This document shows positions 18,441-26,652 of a stretch of 54,568 nucleotides of DNA, piece by piece (positions within the stretch are counted from its first letter, which is position 1; the number at the start of each line of letters is the position of its first letter). The position numbers and the translations under genes were made by a program. The DNA is from Betaproteobacteria bacterium. Lineage in GTDB: Bacteria > Pseudomonadota > Gammaproteobacteria > Burkholderiales > Burkholderiaceae_D. The notes beneath the pieces were generated by a model. That model saw only the letters and a list, made by a program, of their open reading frames with translations. It ran no database searches and was not told where the DNA came from. Where the stretch lies: the NCBI GenBank assembly GCA_025362735.1, contig JANYFL010000035.1:1-54568 (forward strand). The letters are read 5' to 3'.

Positions 18441-19451
18441 TCACGCAAAACATTTATTCACATCGAATGGTTGGTTCTCCTTGAGCATGTGATAGCAAGC
18501 CCGCGCCAGCTTGTGTGCCAATGCTTTGATTGCAACGATGCTGTTGGTACGCGCCTTCTTGCGTTCATAAAAACGCTTGGCCTCAGGACAAAAGCGGAGC
18601 GCGAAGTGGGCCGCTTCGACGAAGGCCCAAGCCAGGTACTTGTTGCCATTCTTGGTGTTGCCTTCGCCTTTCTTCTTGCCATTGGAAATGCGCTGGCTGT
18701 CGACACAACGGCAGTACGATGCGAAGTTGCCGACCCGGGCAAAGCGCGCAATCGGCCCCGTCTCGAGGACGATGGTGGTCGCCAGAATCCGACCGATACC
18801 GGGCGTAGTATTCAGTAAGGCAAATTCTGGACGGGACGCCACGCTTTCTTGCAGCCGGGTGTCGAGGCGATCAATCTCTTCGTCTAACCGATGGATGACC
18901 GCGCTATCTGCGCCGATGGCGAGCAGCACGTCGGCGGGCAGCGTCAGGGTCTGGATGGTTTCAGGCGTCAGCCGCTTGATCACGTTGGTCGCTATGTTGG
19001 CGCCGCTTTCGCGGGACACGATGTTCTGGATGGCGAGGATATGTCGGGTGCGGTCTTGCACCAATCGCATCCGCTTGCGTGACAGGTCCCGCACCGCGCG
19101 CAACGGCTTGTCCATGATGTGTCCAGTGGGGAGAATGCCCAGGCGCAACACCCTGGCGAGATTGATGGCATCGCTTTCGTCATTGCCATGTTTCAATCCA
19201 TCGTAGCGCACCATGGCGGATGGATTGGCCAGATGGACAACATAGCTCTCGGCTTGCAGACCATCGACCAGCCAGTACCAGTTGTAGGTGGATTCAACGA
19301 CGATACCTGCCAGCTCGCTTTGATGGGGTTTGAGCAATTCGAGAATCTCTGGCAGTGAGTTGGGCACTCGCTTTGAGACAATCACACGATCTTCATCCGT
19401 GACGACGACCACGCAGTTGTTCGAGTGCAGGTCAATTCCGCTATATTTCAT
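18441..19451 (-). CDS. IS110-family transposase (DEDD recombinase)
   Basis: 336 residues, the usual size. The N-terminal RuvC-like domain carries D7 (SGIDLH), E53 (VVESTYNWYW) and D91/D94 (GNDESDAINLAR), the DEDD set. The C-terminal transposase_20 domain has TPGIGRILATTIVLETG and the Ser-containing GNFASYCRC. All catalytic residues appear intact. AGGAGG lies 8 nt upstream of the ATG. IS110 elements have no typical terminal inverted repeats and use a bridge RNA encoded in the non-coding end (family knowledge); see the leader feature at 19452-19601. Confidence 0.93.
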   Translation of the reverse strand: MKYSGIDLHSNNCVVVVTDEDRVIVSKRVPNSLPEILELLKPHQSELAGIVVESTYNWYWLVDGLQAESYVVHLANPSAMVRYDGLKHGNDESDAINLARVLRLGILPTGHIMDKPLRAVRDLSRKRMRLVQDRTRHILAIQNIVSRESGANIATNVIKRLTPETIQTLTLPADVLLAIGADSAVIHRLDEEIDRLDTRLQESVASRPEFALLNTTPGIGRILATTIVLETGPIARFARVGNFASYCRCVDSQRISNGKKKGEGNTKNGNKYLAWAFVEAAHFALRFCPEAKRFYERKKARTNSIVAIKALAHKLARACYHMLKENQPFDVNKCFA

Positions 19452-19601
19452 CTCCGCCTCCTGAGTTAATGGTGTTTCGTAAAACCACTTTAACTCCCAC
19501 CACCCAGCGGTGGGGGCGAACGGCTAGATGAGTATCATGCCCGAGTTCTTTTTTCGATGATAACGGGCCACCTTCAGCTGCCCCGTAATTTGTTTTGTAT
19601 G
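19452..19601 (-). ncRNA. Candidate bridge-RNA/leader region of the IS110-type element
   Basis: The minus-strand leader of the transposase gene. It can form a hairpin close to the RBS (GTTAAAGTGGTTT opposite AAACACCATTAAC, imperfect) and a second stem (CCACC, GCTG, GGTGG) farther upstream. In the IS110 group the structured RNA that bridges target and donor DNA is made from this end, so this is the place to look. Neither the boundaries nor the loops could be verified by eye. Confidence 0.3.
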
Positions 19602-19691
19602 CCGCGCCATCCCTCGTTGTTGGCGGGAGACACCTACTATGCAATATCCGGGAAGTGGCGGGATTGAACGGGACAACGAGGGATGGCGCGG
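19602..19691. repeat. 19-bp perfect inverted repeat between the IS110 element and the prophage end
   Basis: Arms 19602-19620 and 19673-19691 are exact reverse complements with a 52-nt loop. The structure ends 20 bp before the prophage's left end. No T-run follows. It could be a REP/MITE-like element serving as an IS110 target, or an old terminator. Confidence 0.75.
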
Positions 19692-19712
19692 GTTTCCGGG
19701 GATTTTCCGGAC

Positions 19713-19770
19713 GGACAACTAGTTTGCAATAAATCGCACTTTTCTTGATTTTGGACAGCTAGTTTGCAAT
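19713..19770. repeat. Prophage left end with two transposase-type binding sites
   Basis: GGACAACTAGTTTGCAAT (19713-19730) and GGACAGCTAGTTTGCAAT (19753-19770) are direct repeats 40 bp apart, with one mismatch. The second overlaps the stop codon of the repressor gene. Inverted versions lie at the right end. Confidence 0.8.
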
Positions 19771-20367
19771 CGAGTTAACCCCAGGCGACGTAACCCCACT
19801 ACTCGCCAGGGCAATTGCATCCTCTACAGATTCTGGGTCTATTTTTCCTGACGCTTTAAATGCTCTATAGAGCATAACGAGTACCCGGGCCTTGCTGTCG
19901 GGGCTAAGGGATTTTGTATGCCGCTCAAGTGATTGCTCTACCACCTCAATGATTGCCGCCAGCAAGCGCCCGTCGAGGTCAGGTGCGCCTTTTGACCAAT
20001 CTACTTTGTAAATAATTGGGTTTTTCGGGCATTTTTGACATGCCCGAAAATGCCGCATTGCCCGTGGGCCTGTTGTTGCGCCCCTACCGGCTGCGTTGTA
20101 TCGACAGTCCTCCAAAGTAATTGCCGGGTCAGCGCCTATCGATTGCAAGAAGGGGCACTGCACCAAGGTATCCGGTACATCAAACAACACGTACTCCGTA
20201 TCGATTCCCAATTGCTTGATGGTCTCTAAATAGGCGGAGTCGGGCTTGCGTTTATCCGTCTCGTACCTTGCTTGGGTGTTGAGATGGATGCCAGCGTTCT
20301 CCGCGAAGGCCTCTCGCGATAGGCCCAATCGCTCACGTTCCCGCCGAAGTCGATCACCCAAAGACAT
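19759..20367 (-). CDS. Mu-like prophage repressor (XRE-type HTH) with a four-cysteine segment
   Basis: 202 residues. Residues 1-60 are an XRE/Cro-type helix-turn-helix (LGLSREAFAENAGIHLNTQARYETDKRKP). The middle carries four cysteines (C71, C88, C110, C113) in a spacing that could bind metal or react to redox state. The C-terminal helical part is unrecognised. It is divergent from the Ner-type gene over a palindromic operator region, the position of the lysogeny repressor in Mu-like phages. The last codons overlap the inner left-end transposase site. The repressor role is inferred from position and HTH. Confidence 0.8.
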   Translation of the reverse strand: MSLGDRLRRERERLGLSREAFAENAGIHLNTQARYETDKRKPDSAYLETIKQLGIDTEYVLFDVPDTLVQCPFLQSIGADPAITLEDCRYNAAGRGATTGPRAMRHFRACQKCPKNPIIYKVDWSKGAPDLDGRLLAAIIEVVEQSLERHTKSLSPDSKARVLVMLYRAFKASGKIDPESVEDAIALASSGVTSPGVNSIAN

Positions 20368-20434
20368 AAATCGATTTCTTACAAACCCATTTGGGTGTAT
20401 ATTTACACACGTTTGGGTTTATTTGAAAAAAAGG
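20368..20434. promoter_or_regulatory. Divergent operator/promoter region of the prophage
   Basis: Between repressor and Ner-type gene. It contains ACCCATTTGGGT (20385-20396) and GTGTATATTTACAC (20395-20408), overlapping palindromes, then a second TTTGGGTTTA. These are plausible sites for the repressor and Ner-type protein. Confidence 0.55.
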
Positions 20435-20440
20435 ATGTTT

Positions 20441-20647
20441 ATGAAAAATCGAAAGATCAACACACCTGCAGAGGTACGGGCGAACTTTCTTCGTAAGGGA
20501 ATTAGCCAAGCTCAGTGGGCGCGAGCGCACGAGGTAGACGTGGCGACCGTCAGTCAGGTCATCAGTGGAAAAAATGCAGGAACGCGTGGCGTCGGTCATA
20601 AGGTAGCTGTCTTGCTGGGCTTGAAAGATGGCGAGATAGTCGAATGA
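20441..20647 (+). CDS. Ner/Cro-like phage DNA-binding protein
   Basis: 68 residues from ATG 20441. AAGGA at 20431-20435 gives 5 nt spacing, better than the ATG at 20435. The helix-turn-helix is SQAQWARAHEVDVATVSQVISGK. In Mu-like phages the first early gene encodes such a protein, which represses both early and repressor promoters. Its stop overlaps the transposase start (ATGA, 20644-20647), implying translational coupling. Confidence 0.75.
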   Translation: MKNRKINTPAEVRANFLRKGISQAQWARAHEVDVATVSQVISGKNAGTRGVGHKVAVLLGLKDGEIVE

Positions 20648-22431
20648 AAAAGGAGATTATCCAACGCCAAGGCTCAGCAATTATCGATGATTTTGAGCAT
20701 CGGCAGGCCCGAATGAATATCGCCAGCATACGGGAAGAGGCCGAGCGCAGAACTAGGATCATGCATGAGTTGCACGATCAGATCAATGCGGGACGTTCCA
20801 TTGGCCAAGCCTCAAATCTGGTTTGCATGAAACATGGAATGGACAAAACCACTCTATCGCGGTGGCGCAAGAAAATTAAAAGCCTACATCCGACTGAATG
20901 GTGCACCGCGCTTGCACCCCAGTACCAGGGCAATAGCAACAAGGCAGCGTTCAGTGATGAGGCTTGGCGATTTATCCGAGATGAATATTTCATTGAATCC
21001 AAGCCTCAGCTTTCCGTCGTATATCGGATGGCGAAGAAAAAAGCACAATTGAATGGTTGGGAAATTCCCAGCTTAAAGACAGTGGAACGGGTGTGCAAAT
21101 CGCAGCCGGAGTGGCTCAGGGTATTGGGGAGGCATGGGGAAACCGCATTTAAAGCAATGTACCCAGCTCTAGAACGTGACTACACAACATTAAAAATACA
21201 TGAGGGCTGGGAATCAGACATCCGCCGCCTAGACGTATTCACTCTATGCCCTGATGGAGATGTGCGCCGACTCTGTGTGGTTGCTTGGCGCGATTTACGG
21301 ACCAGGCTCATTCTATCCATCAAGGGATATATCAACCCATGCGCCGAGCTGGTTCGTATCTCATTTAAAGATGCCATTTCAAGAGCCAATGCAGTACCGG
21401 AATTTGTATTGATCGATAACGGTCGAGAGTATGCGGCCAAAGCGGTCAGTGGTGGTCAGGAAACCCGCAACCGAGGCAAGATCAAAGAAGACGATCCATT
21501 AGGTGTTTTCACGATAGTTGGTAGCAGAGCTCAGTGGGCAACGCCATATCACGGACAGGCCAAACCAATTGAATCAATGTGGAATGTACTAGCTAACCAC
21601 ATCGATAAAACCCGCGCCTTCGAGGGTGCCTATGTCGGTCGAAATGCAGTTGAAAGGCCAGAAAATTGCCGTCCTGAAAATGCCGTTCCTTTGAAGGACC
21701 TGAATGAAATAATAAGACAGGCTGTTGATGAATATAACCATAGGCCACAGACCGCAAGTGGATTGAATGGGATGAGTCCAATACAGGCCTACCAATCACT
21801 GATTGATAAAACGCCTGTCCGTGCACCAACAGATTTAATGTTGGATCAACTTAAAAAAGAAAACCGTAGCCTGAAGATTGGACGTAACGGAATCGAGTTC
21901 AAACTCGATGGCTATGGGGAGTTGAGGTACTGGTCAGAACGTTTGGCTGATTTGTCCAGAAATCGGCCTTACAGAGTTTTCTTTAACCCGGAAAATCCGA
22001 ACGAACCCATATCCGTATGGGACGACAAGCGCTTCCTTTGCCACGCTGAACTGCGCGAGAGCGTCCCATTTATTAGCCCAGAAGCGGCACAAAAGAACGC
22101 AAGGGCAAAAGCTGAATTTCTGAAACCAAGGAAAGCAATTGCGCGCGGGATGAAGAAAACATCGCCTACGGAGATAAGCGAAAAAAACGCACAGGCAGGA
22201 CCGGCGCAACTACCTCAAGCAACGATGTTCTTGCGCGATGCCAGTGCGCTGCCGCCAGAACCATTAAAAGCACCGGTAGCGCCTTGCGATTCCGCAAGGG
22301 AAAGCGAAGTGAGGAAAATTTATAGGCTTGGTGCCAATCAAGTAGAGCCGCCCTTGAAAGTCGATCACATTCAACCAGAAAGAATGAGAGCTCTAATGCT
22401 GGATCAAGCAAAGGTAAAGAAGTCAGCTTAA
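20644..22431 (+). CDS. MuA-like DDE transposase
   Basis: 595 residues. N-terminal DNA-binding part with an HTH-like segment (SNLVCMKHGMDKTTLSRW). The rve-type catalytic core has D192 (WESDIRRLDVF), D258 (FVLIDNGREY) and E310 (AKPIESMWN), 51 residues between the last two, as in MuA-like enzymes. A beta-barrel Mu-C-type domain follows near 400-490, and the C-terminal tail is basic and proline-containing, where MuB contact is expected. All catalytic residues are present, so it may still be functional. It acts with the adjacent MuB-type ATPase. Confidence 0.92.
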   Translation: MKKEIIQRQGSAIIDDFEHRQARMNIASIREEAERRTRIMHELHDQINAGRSIGQASNLVCMKHGMDKTTLSRWRKKIKSLHPTEWCTALAPQYQGNSNKAAFSDEAWRFIRDEYFIESKPQLSVVYRMAKKKAQLNGWEIPSLKTVERVCKSQPEWLRVLGRHGETAFKAMYPALERDYTTLKIHEGWESDIRRLDVFTLCPDGDVRRLCVVAWRDLRTRLILSIKGYINPCAELVRISFKDAISRANAVPEFVLIDNGREYAAKAVSGGQETRNRGKIKEDDPLGVFTIVGSRAQWATPYHGQAKPIESMWNVLANHIDKTRAFEGAYVGRNAVERPENCRPENAVPLKDLNEIIRQAVDEYNHRPQTASGLNGMSPIQAYQSLIDKTPVRAPTDLMLDQLKKENRSLKIGRNGIEFKLDGYGELRYWSERLADLSRNRPYRVFFNPENPNEPISVWDDKRFLCHAELRESVPFISPEAAQKNARAKAEFLKPRKAIARGMKKTSPTEISEKNAQAGPAQLPQATMFLRDASALPPEPLKAPVAPCDSARESEVRKIYRLGANQVEPPLKVDHIQPERMRALMLDQAKVKKSA

Positions 22432-22436
22432 AAAAT

Positions 22437-22489
22437 GCGCTGACCAAGCAGCAACTTGGTCAGCGCTGTCCTACCCATCCCTAGGGATG
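22437..22489. promoter_or_regulatory. Two palindromes just upstream of the MuB-type gene
   Basis: A perfect 12-bp stem with 6-nt loop (22437-22466) is followed by the perfect palindrome CATCCCTAGGGATG (22476-22489), ending 21 bp before the MuB-type ATG. No T-run follows on the plus strand, while on the minus strand the stem is followed by ATTTTTT and would fit an intrinsic terminator for leftward transcripts. It may also lower MuB translation relative to MuA. Confidence 0.7.
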
Positions 22490-22510
22490 AACAACACAAA
22501 GGAAGTATAA

Positions 22511-23503
22511 ATGAACGATAGCGCATTAACAGAACCACTTGATTTTGAAACTCTGAATTCACGTATTAAAGAGGAACTGAAAAGTGGAAAGACCTTGGCA
22601 CAAATAGCGAATTTGGCCAGAGTATCAATACAGACTTTAAAAGAATGGACCGAGATTAAGAACCCTTCAGGCTATCGTCGATCTCAATTCGAGAGCATCG
22701 ACCAACGACTTACGAGCTATTTTTCTGAAATAGATCGCACAGATTTAAAAACAACCTTTGTTGAACCGAATTGGGTCGAAATGCCCACGGGTCGCCGCAT
22801 CATCGATGGTCTAGTCACAATCCGAGATCGCCGCACGATAGGAGTAATTGAAGGTGCACCCGGCGTAGGGAAAACCAAGGCAATCGAGCGCTATTTCGCT
22901 GAAATCAGAGCGCAAGAGGGCTTGTTCCCTCCGGTCTGGCGAATCATCAGCCATTCTCATTGCTACACCAAAACATCAATCCTGCACGCGGTTGCTGAAC
23001 AGGTATTTACTGATCGCGCGGGCAAGGTCAACAACGATGTGATTTATAAGGAAACCGTGCTGAAAATGCAGGACACAGGTGGTCTTCTAATCGTTGATGA
23101 AGCCCAGCACATGGCGATGGGAGATATGAAAGGCCTAGAGGCCATGAATAGCCTAAGGCATTTGCAGGAGATGGCTGGAATCGGGCTTGCCTACTTGGGT
23201 AGTGATGAAATCTACCGCCGCATCAGTGGCAAGGGTTTGGCCCAGCTCCGTTCGCGCGTTGCTTATCGCCCCTCCAAAATCAGCAAAAACACTGACGCTG
23301 ACATAGATGCAGTGATTGATGCGTGGAACGTGAAGGGACGAAAGGAGCGCGAACTCTGCTTAAAAATCGGAACGGGTGCCGGTGGAATTCGGGCTTTAGT
23401 CAACTTGTTCTATTCTGCAATTCTTGTTGCTAATGCAGAAGAGCGTTCGATAAACGTTGATGATATTTTGACCGCTCAATTCATCATGACTGGGGGGGCC
23501 TGA
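22511..23503 (+). CDS. MuB-like AAA+ ATPase (target selection)
   Basis: 330 residues. An N-terminal HTH-like region (LAQIANLARVSIQTLKEW) precedes the AAA+ domain, which has Walker A GAPGVGKTKA (about residue 118) and Walker B LLIVDEAQH. In Mu this protein binds DNA non-specifically, forms filaments, selects targets and activates MuA. Its RBS (AAGGAAG) lies 7-8 nt before the ATG. It is intact and adjacent to the transposase. Confidence 0.92.
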   Translation: MNDSALTEPLDFETLNSRIKEELKSGKTLAQIANLARVSIQTLKEWTEIKNPSGYRRSQFESIDQRLTSYFSEIDRTDLKTTFVEPNWVEMPTGRRIIDGLVTIRDRRTIGVIEGAPGVGKTKAIERYFAEIRAQEGLFPPVWRIISHSHCYTKTSILHAVAEQVFTDRAGKVNNDVIYKETVLKMQDTGGLLIVDEAQHMAMGDMKGLEAMNSLRHLQEMAGIGLAYLGSDEIYRRISGKGLAQLRSRVAYRPSKISKNTDADIDAVIDAWNVKGRKERELCLKIGTGAGGIRALVNLFYSAILVANAEERSINVDDILTAQFIMTGGA

Positions 23504-23504
23504 G

Positions 23505-24200
23505 ATGGTGAGTCAGCCAGGATGGGAAATGACCAACCAGCGCATTAGGCAAATAAAAGTCGCACAAAAAAAACTTGCCCTCAACGATGATGTGTATCGA
23601 AGAATTCTTCAAGAGGAGGGACAAGTTACTTCCTCACGACAGCTAAATAGGTCGGGGTTCGCTGCAGTGATGCGAGCTTTCAAAAAAATGGGGTTCGTAT
23701 CTACAGCGGCCCAAGAAGCCATCAACGATGAACGAAAGGCACCGGGCCACGCTTCCCACGCCCAAAAACTCAAGATTGCGCGTGAATGGCAACGCTTTAC
23801 CGGTCGTACAGATGACATGGGGCTAGATACCTGGCTTAAGCATAAATTCGGTATTGACCATCGCAAGTTCATGTCGGCTCAACAAGCGCAGAAAGCAATT
23901 GGAGCGCTTTCCCATTTTCCATCTAGGCGCATCGAACACGCGGTCCCGCAGCGAAGCGAAAACATTCAGCGGCATCTACTCAAAACGGCGGATGCGGCGC
24001 GACCCTATGGTATCTACATCGAAGCGATGCTAGGCGTGATTCAGGCGGCCTACCCGGATGCCACCCATCGTGAAATCCGCTGCGAGCTGGACTGCCTGGA
24101 AGACCGTAAGCTGGTGGAGATCAACAAAGACCCGATGGATCGGTGTGTGTTGGAGCTGACCCGGGATGGCATTGACTTGTTGAAGAACCAGATGGGTTAG
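23505..24200 (+). CDS. gemA: GemA-like regulatory protein (DUF1018)
   Basis: 231 residues. The N-terminal part (RIRQIKVAQKKLALNDDVYRRIL, then LDTWLKHKFGID) matches the GemA/DUF1018 family found after MuB in Mu-like phages. Mu GemA affects host gene expression and DNA topology. A G-run 7 nt upstream supports ATG 23505; the ATG at 23529 is an alternative. The C-terminal 80 residues look like a winged-helix-type region (HREIRCELDCLEDRKLVEI). Confidence 0.85.
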   Translation: MVSQPGWEMTNQRIRQIKVAQKKLALNDDVYRRILQEEGQVTSSRQLNRSGFAAVMRAFKKMGFVSTAAQEAINDERKAPGHASHAQKLKIAREWQRFTGRTDDMGLDTWLKHKFGIDHRKFMSAQQAQKAIGALSHFPSRRIEHAVPQRSENIQRHLLKTADAARPYGIYIEAMLGVIQAAYPDATHREIRCELDCLEDRKLVEINKDPMDRCVLELTRDGIDLLKNQMG

Positions 24201-24295
24201 CGGTTATCGAAGTCAAGCTAATGGGCCTGTGACGCGCTAAAAAATTGGGTAGGGTGTGTGGGTATCTCAATAAATTTAAATGGAGCATGAAATCG

Positions 24296-24562
24296 ATGAA
24301 TAGCATTCAAACTAAAAAAAACGAAGTGGCATCTATTTCCGATGCACATGACAAACTTTATCTCTCTCTGAATCAAATGGAATTAGCTTGTGGTGCCGTT
24401 AGCGACCTATGCTTGGCCGCGGACACACGTAAATTGGAGGCCGTCGAAGCAGCGAACCTGAGCGGTCTTTTTTACATCCTGAGGGAATTCGCAAAACAAA
24501 ATTCCGATATGGCAGAAAAAGTGGGGATTCAACTTGGAAATATAGGGCGCACAACGCGTTAA
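24296..24562 (+). CDS. Hypothetical phage protein
   Basis: 88 residues from ATG 24296, chosen for GGAG 10 nt upstream (24282-24285). ATG 24287 and 24245 are in the same frame. It is predicted helical (HDKLYLSLNQMELACGAVSDLC, then a second helix). No family recognised. It sits in the early-region segment after GemA where Mu-like phages carry variable small genes. Confidence 0.55.
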   Translation: MNSIQTKKNEVASISDAHDKLYLSLNQMELACGAVSDLCLAADTRKLEAVEAANLSGLFYILREFAKQNSDMAEKVGIQLGNIGRTTR

Positions 24563-24625
24563 ACAATTTTAGGTGGGATTGGTATGCCTGAAAAAAGTTA
24601 ACGCGATCCGGAAGGATTTAACGCT

Positions 24626-24692
24626 ATTGGCGGGGCCACGCCAATAAATAAATGGAAAAACGGTGCGGGATTTTTTTGAAATCTCCGCACCG
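24626..24692. repeat. Two adjacent hairpins in the phage early region
   Basis: ATTGGCG/CGCCAAT (24626-24632 and 24639-24645), and CGGTGCGG/CCGCACCG (24661-24668 and 24685-24692), the latter extended inward by GATTT/AAATC around a T-rich loop. They lie in the gap after the 24296-24562 gene and could terminate early transcription, though no T-tract follows. Confidence 0.5.
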
Positions 24693-24881
24693 TCCCAAAA
24701 ACGGGCGCTCCAGGCGCTCACAGTTTCGACGGAAATCCAGACGCCAGGCTATCAATCCGTCAGTTCTGAAATTATCGCAATTGCATTTTTAGGATTAGGC
24801 GGAACGATTTCCGCCTTATTTTTTAATTTCGCGAAATGGAAACTAGCGGAAACCTATCCGCGGGAAGTTATCCATGAATAA
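24663..24881 (+). CDS. Possible small membrane protein
   Basis: A 72-residue open frame from GTG 24663, with one hydrophobic stretch (IIAIAFLGLGGTISALFFNFA). Its stop overlaps the Mor start by 8 bp, which favours a real, coupled gene. However, the start lies inside a strong hairpin and no RBS is clear, so the true start may be downstream. No family recognised; holin-like proteins are one possibility. Confidence 0.35.
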   Translation: MRDFFEISAPSQKRALQALTVSTEIQTPGYQSVSSEIIAIAFLGLGGTISALFFNFAKWKLAETYPREVIHE

Positions 24882-25221
24882 ACCAGCAAGCCCGGCAAAG
24901 CCTCCACCTTTTGGTGGCTTGCTTGAACTCGTCGGGCCTGAGGCCTTTGAGCGACTTTCCATCATTTACGGTGGAACGCGAATTTATATCTGTGCTTCAA
25001 AAATAATGTCGAAGCGATTGGACATTATCGTAGGTGATGACTTAGGCAAAAAAATTATTGAATGCTATGACGGCGAAAGCATAGAAATACCAAAGAATTT
25101 CTCACAAAAAAACTTTGACCGGATCAAGAGCGTCCGGGCTGACAGGGATGTCGGAATGACGGTCCGTGAGCTGGCCCTCAAGTACGAATGTACTGAGCGT
25201 GCAATCCGCGACGCTTTATAG
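24874..25221 (+). CDS. mor: Mor-family middle/late transcription activator
   Basis: 115 residues, the usual Mor/C size. The C-terminal helix-turn-helix is GMTVRELALKYECTERAIRDAL; the N-terminal dimerisation part includes ELVGPEAFERLSIIYGG. In Mu, Mor activates the middle promoter leading to late genes. Here almost all late genes are deleted, so it has few phage targets left. GGGAAG lies 7 nt before the ATG. Confidence 0.85.
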   Translation: MNKPASPAKPPPFGGLLELVGPEAFERLSIIYGGTRIYICASKIMSKRLDIIVGDDLGKKIIECYDGESIEIPKNFSQKNFDRIKSVRADRDVGMTVRELALKYECTERAIRDAL

Positions 25222-25231
25222 GGGAATAGGG

Positions 25232-25840
25232 GTGCTCCAACACAAAATATTTCAGATCTTCCAAACCGGAAGCCATATAAGCATGAGTGGTCAGTCGCTT
25301 CACTTTTGTGACGAGGATCTGATTTTGATGACTACCGCTCTTAAATATAGCAAGAAGCATGTGCCCCTTGTGATTGGGCATCCGGCAGATGACAAGCCTG
25401 AATTTGGTGAGGTCAATGGCTTGTTTGTCAAAGACGGAGGGTTATGGGCGCAATGCTCAGTTCACTCTCAGATGGTTGAGATGATGCGCGCCGGTCGCTA
25501 CAAAAAGGTTTCCGCGAGCTTCTATCCCCCTAAGTCCCCCCTCAATCCGATACCTGGCCTTTATCACTTGAAGCATGTTGGCTTTCTAGGTGCGCACGCA
25601 CCTTCGGTCAAAGGTATGAGCAAGTTGGATTTTGCGGAAGTACGGAACCACCTTGATTTTTCTGAGGGCTACGGCGTCACGCTGGAAAGTCACAAGAGGC
25701 ATTTTGCAGCACCTCCTGGTTACGCAGTAGCGGCCCAGTCGCTGAAGCTGCATGAAATGGCTATTGAGTACCAACTTGCATGTCCAAGTTTGTCGTATAT
25801 CGAAGCGGCATCGCTTGCCGCAACTGTTGTTTTTATTTAG
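25232..25840 (+). pseudogene. Mu gpI-like head protease/scaffold, internally deleted
   Basis: The N-terminal 130 residues match phage proteases of the Mu I type (KIFQTG-like start, VPLVIGHPADDKPEFG, GRYKKVSASFY, LYHLKHVGFLGAHAP). The segment AAPPGYAVAAQSLKLHEMAIEYQ matches the conserved C-terminus of the same proteins, but the roughly 150 residues normally between them are missing. An in-frame deletion therefore removed the centre. GTG 25232 with AGGGG upstream is the likely start. It follows Mor directly, so the genes normally in between (lysis, terminase, portal) are also gone. Confidence 0.75.
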
Positions 25841-25849
25841 GAGGTAACT

Positions 25850-26011
25850 ATGCAATATCGAGTTCTAACGCCGATCAACCATAACGGCATTCTTCTATCA
25901 CCTGGGGAGCTTTTCTGTTTCGATGAAAAAGCAGCCCCCGCGTTACTGGAAAGCGGCGCCATTGAAGAGGCAGCGAAGCCTTTTTCAGACACTGAAAAAT
26001 TGGAGGCGTGA
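25850..26011 (+). CDS. Small Mu-like head-region protein (53 aa)
   Basis: Starts with ATG 25850 with AGGAGG 7 nt upstream. The sequence (YRVLTPINHNGILLSPGE, then LLESGAIEEA) has the pattern of the short conserved protein encoded behind the major capsid gene in Mu-like phages. Function unknown. The major capsid gene that should precede it is absent. Its stop codon overlaps a GTG of the next frame. Confidence 0.6.
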   Translation: MQYRVLTPINHNGILLSPGELFCFDEKAAPALLESGAIEEAAKPFSDTEKLEA

Positions 26012-26013
26012 AC

Positions 26014-26541
26014 ATGGCAAACATAAAAGAAGCCCGCTCACTATTACAAGCGGCCGCTGCTGAATTACGAAAAAAAATTAGAGACTTAGATGAAGCTATC
26101 GTAAAAGTTCATCAACAGCGCAATGAAGTCACTGGCGCGCCAATCTCAAAAGCCGAGTACATTGAATATATCAAGACTGATATGCAGCGAATGGCGAAAC
26201 CATTCGTCAATAACATTACAAGGCACTTCAAGAATAAACCCCATGCCTTTGGTTCGCTTGAAGCAATGCAGAGCGCAAACGGCTTGGGCATTCAATACCT
26301 ACGTGGCGAATTTGGCCCAGGTGTTGAGGTAATCGATACTTCCGCCTTTTACTTTTATTTCGGCGATTTGGTTACTGAACGCTTGTCAGAAATTCTTGAT
26401 CAATTTGAATGGTCGGAAGATGCAATTCCTGTCGTAGATCGACCTGCATTGCTTGCCAAATACGATAAGGAAATCGCCAAGTTAACTGCAGAGCGGGACG
26501 ATCTTGCAAAAGAACTTTTGAGCGCAGGTCTTGCCCCTTAA
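26014..26541 (+). CDS. Hypothetical phage protein, helical
   Basis: 175 residues from ATG 26014, with GGAGG 8 nt upstream; GTG 26008 overlapping the previous stop is an alternative. The ends look coiled-coil (LLQAAAAELRKKIRDLDEAIVK and KEIAKLTAERDDLAKELL), with a folded middle. No family recognised. It sits between the 53-aa gene and a small membrane ORF, in the position of minor head or accessory genes. Confidence 0.6.
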   Translation: MANIKEARSLLQAAAAELRKKIRDLDEAIVKVHQQRNEVTGAPISKAEYIEYIKTDMQRMAKPFVNNITRHFKNKPHAFGSLEAMQSANGLGIQYLRGEFGPGVEVIDTSAFYFYFGDLVTERLSEILDQFEWSEDAIPVVDRPALLAKYDKEIAKLTAERDDLAKELLSAGLAP

Positions 26542-26652
26542 TGTATGAATCGCAATCATGCTCTTGTTCTATAGCTATGCGATTCAGCCTTCAGAACAAG
26601 TGCGTGATAAATCAAGATTGCTCATGATTTCAAATCGACCTAAACTGCGCCG

